From NCBI GenBank assembly GCA_039807745.1, contig JBDHRV010000043.1, positions 1-23,657 on the forward strand: a DNA stretch of 23,657 nt, in the 5' to 3' direction. This DNA comes from JAEUMW01 sp039807745 (GTDB taxonomy: Bacteria; Pseudomonadota; Gammaproteobacteria; Burkholderiales; JAEUMW01). Both the position numbers and the translations under genes were made by a program. The notes under the pieces are model-generated. The model was not told where the DNA came from and ran no database searches. It saw only the letters and a program-made list of their open reading frames with translations. Of the stretch, positions 22,447 to 23,657 are shown in pieces (the first letter of the stretch is position 1; every line of letters starts with the position of its first letter).

Positions 22447-23657
22447 CGCTTGAAGAGACCCTTCACGGCTTCCTGCAGGATGTCCGTGGGCAGACCCTCG
22501 GGCAGCTTGCCGCCCAGCTTCCTCTGCAGCTCTTGCCGGAGCGCTTGCTGGGCAAGGTCCGCGGCCATCGTGGCGTAATCGAATGTGTAGCTCGGCGCCC
22601 CGATCGGGCCCGTCACCCGCACCGGCACCGTGATGTCCGCGATCTGGATCGCTTCCTTGCCGCTCTGGCCGGTAACGCCTTCGACCAGATTGGCTTTCAG
22701 CAGGTAGTTCATGCGGTCGTTGCCGAGGTCGATGTCGCCCTCGCCCGCCAGGCGCAGCAGCGGCGACTTGCCGGTCAGGTCGCGGTTGCTGGCGATGCCG
22801 TGGCGGATGGTGAAGGTCGCCTTGAGCTCGGTGAAATCGGTCTTGTGCGTCGTGTCCGCTTGTTCCGTCACCGCCTTGCCCTTCAGTTCGCGGATGGTCG
22901 CCTTGGCCTGGCGGATCGTCGCCGCGATGTCGATTCCCCGGATGGCGCCGTCCGACAGGTGCGCGGCAGCCGTGCCATTCAGTCCTTTCTTGAGCTGGCT
23001 CAAGGTCTCGCCCGCGGTCGATACGTTCATCGAGAAATTCCCGCGCCCCTCCAGCCGCCCGAAATCCGCGACGGCGACGAGCAGCGGGCCGACGCTGACC
23101 CCGGCCAGCGTCTGCTTCACGGTGAACTGCGGTGTGCTGCCCTGCGCGTTGACACCGATGGCGCCGCTGAGACTGCCGCCATACAGGTTCGCCGCCAGGG
23201 GGTCGATGTCGACGCGCCCGTCTTGCGCCTTCACCTCGATGCGAACGTTCGATGCCTTGAGCTTCGGTGCCGTCAGCGCACCGATCCGGATGCTGCCGTT
23301 GGCATTCAGGTGCTGCAGGGCGGACAGATCGATGGGCGCTTCAGCGGGCGGCGCGGCAGCCGCGGCACCGGACGCGGGTGCGGGTGCGGGTGCAGCAGCC
23401 GCGGACGGCGGTGTCCGATAGCGTGTCAGGTCGATCTGGTCGATGTCGACATCGAACCGGTAACCGGGCGGCGAAAACCCCGCCACCGCGAGCTTCGCCT
23501 TGATCGTGCTCTGGTCGAACACGCCTGCGAGATCGGCCTGCGCGTGCTGCTGCGCGAAGTCGACCGCAGCGCTGCCCTGAAAGCTGCCGCTCACCGACTG
23601 ATTCGGGACCTGCGGCCCGGCGAGCGTCGCCTGCACGCCCAGCGGGTTCACGCCGAC
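22443..23657 (-). CDS. AsmA family protein, C-terminal part (5' partial)
   Basis: The gene enters from the right edge; about 404 residues of the C-terminal part are visible. Features include a low-complexity Ala/Pro linker (about 23320-23420), then the AsmA C-terminal domain. This has LNANGSIRIGALTAPKLKAS, LYGGSLSGAIGVNAQG, GRGNFSMNVSTAGETLSQLK, LNGTAAAHLSDGAIRGIDIA and GEGDIDLGNDRMNYLLKA. AsmA-like proteins are inner-membrane-anchored periplasmic proteins that influence outer-membrane assembly and lipid transport, related in fold to TamB. The N-terminal anchor is outside the window. The stop overlaps the mutY start by four bases. The likely name asmA is not assigned because several paralogues exist in such genomes. 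Confidence 0.93.
   Translation of the reverse strand, partial: VGVNPLGVQATLAGPQVPNQSVSGSFQGSAAVDFAQQHAQADLAGVFDQSTIKAKLAVAGFSPPGYRFDVDIDQIDLTRYRTPPSAAAAPAPAPASGAAAAAPPAEAPIDLSALQHLNANGSIRIGALTAPKLKASNVRIEVKAQDGRVDIDPLAANLYGGSLSGAIGVNAQGSTPQFTVKQTLAGVSVGPLLVAVADFGRLEGRGNFSMNVSTAGETLSQLKKGLNGTAAAHLSDGAIRGIDIAATIRQAKATIRELKGKAVTEQADTTHKTDFTELKATFTIRHGIASNRDLTGKSPLLRLAGEGDIDLGNDRMNYLLKANLVEGVTGQSGKEAIQIADITVPVRVTGPIGAPSYTFDYATMAADLAQQALRQELQRKLGGKLPEGLPTDILQEAVKGLFKR

Noticed and set aside
1..23657. A defence island, prophage, CRISPR array, toxin-antitoxin pair or biosynthetic cluster
   Set aside because: I looked on both strands and nearly all long frames resolve to housekeeping or envelope genes; no repeat arrays, integrases, transposases or paired small genes were recognised.

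Overview
The window is a GC-rich chromosomal segment from a Gram-negative proteobacterium, most likely a betaproteobacterium. The main reason is gene order: kdsD-kdsC-lptC-lptA-lptB-rpoN-hpf-ptsN-hprK-rapZ on one strand, with a CPA2 antiporter gene divergent from kdsD. HPr kinase between ptsN and rapZ is typical of betaproteobacteria and some gammaproteobacteria. The LPS transport, TamAB, AsmA and ubiquinone genes fit a didermic, respiring cell. No RNA gene, CRISPR array, insertion sequence or phage gene was recognised.

Layout. (1) 1-1404: two tandem paralogous prepilin-like genes, the first cut by the window edge, separated by a Rho-independent terminator. (2) 1414-3384, minus strand: a Kef-type cation/proton antiporter. 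(3) 3508-12542, plus strand: a tightly packed run. kdsD and kdsC make KDO; lptC, lptA and lptB form part of the LPS export machine; then come rpoN (sigma-54), hpf (ribosome hibernation), ptsN, hprK and rapZ (PTS-type regulation), ubiX (prenylated FMN) and a stand-alone LON-N domain protein. Two perfect TATAAT hexamers at the 3' end of lptB suggest that rpoN has its own promoter. (4) 12560-13999: a divergent pair, a membrane-anchored conserved protein of unknown function (minus) and a YecA/UPF0149 protein with a SEC-C zinc motif (plus). (5) 14000-15596: a less typical patch holding a secreted alpha/beta hydrolase of the MetX-like fold, flanked by non-coding DNA of atypical composition. (6) 15597-23657, minus strand: asmA (cut by the edge), mutY, tamA and tamB, read in that order. 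tamA-tamB appears to have its own promoter at about 21244-21272.

Taken together, most genes serve the cell envelope: KDO for LPS core, the Lpt bridge, the TamA/TamB outer-membrane and lipid-transport system, and the AsmA-like protein. The sigma-54/PTS-Ntr/RapZ cluster links carbon and nitrogen status to gene expression and, in related bacteria, to envelope precursor synthesis. I found no convincing undescribed system. The points most worth a second look are the paired pilins with Asp/Asn-Gly loops, the tandem -10 elements before rpoN, the unknown membrane protein with a conserved-looking C-terminal motif, and the odd patch around the secreted hydrolase.
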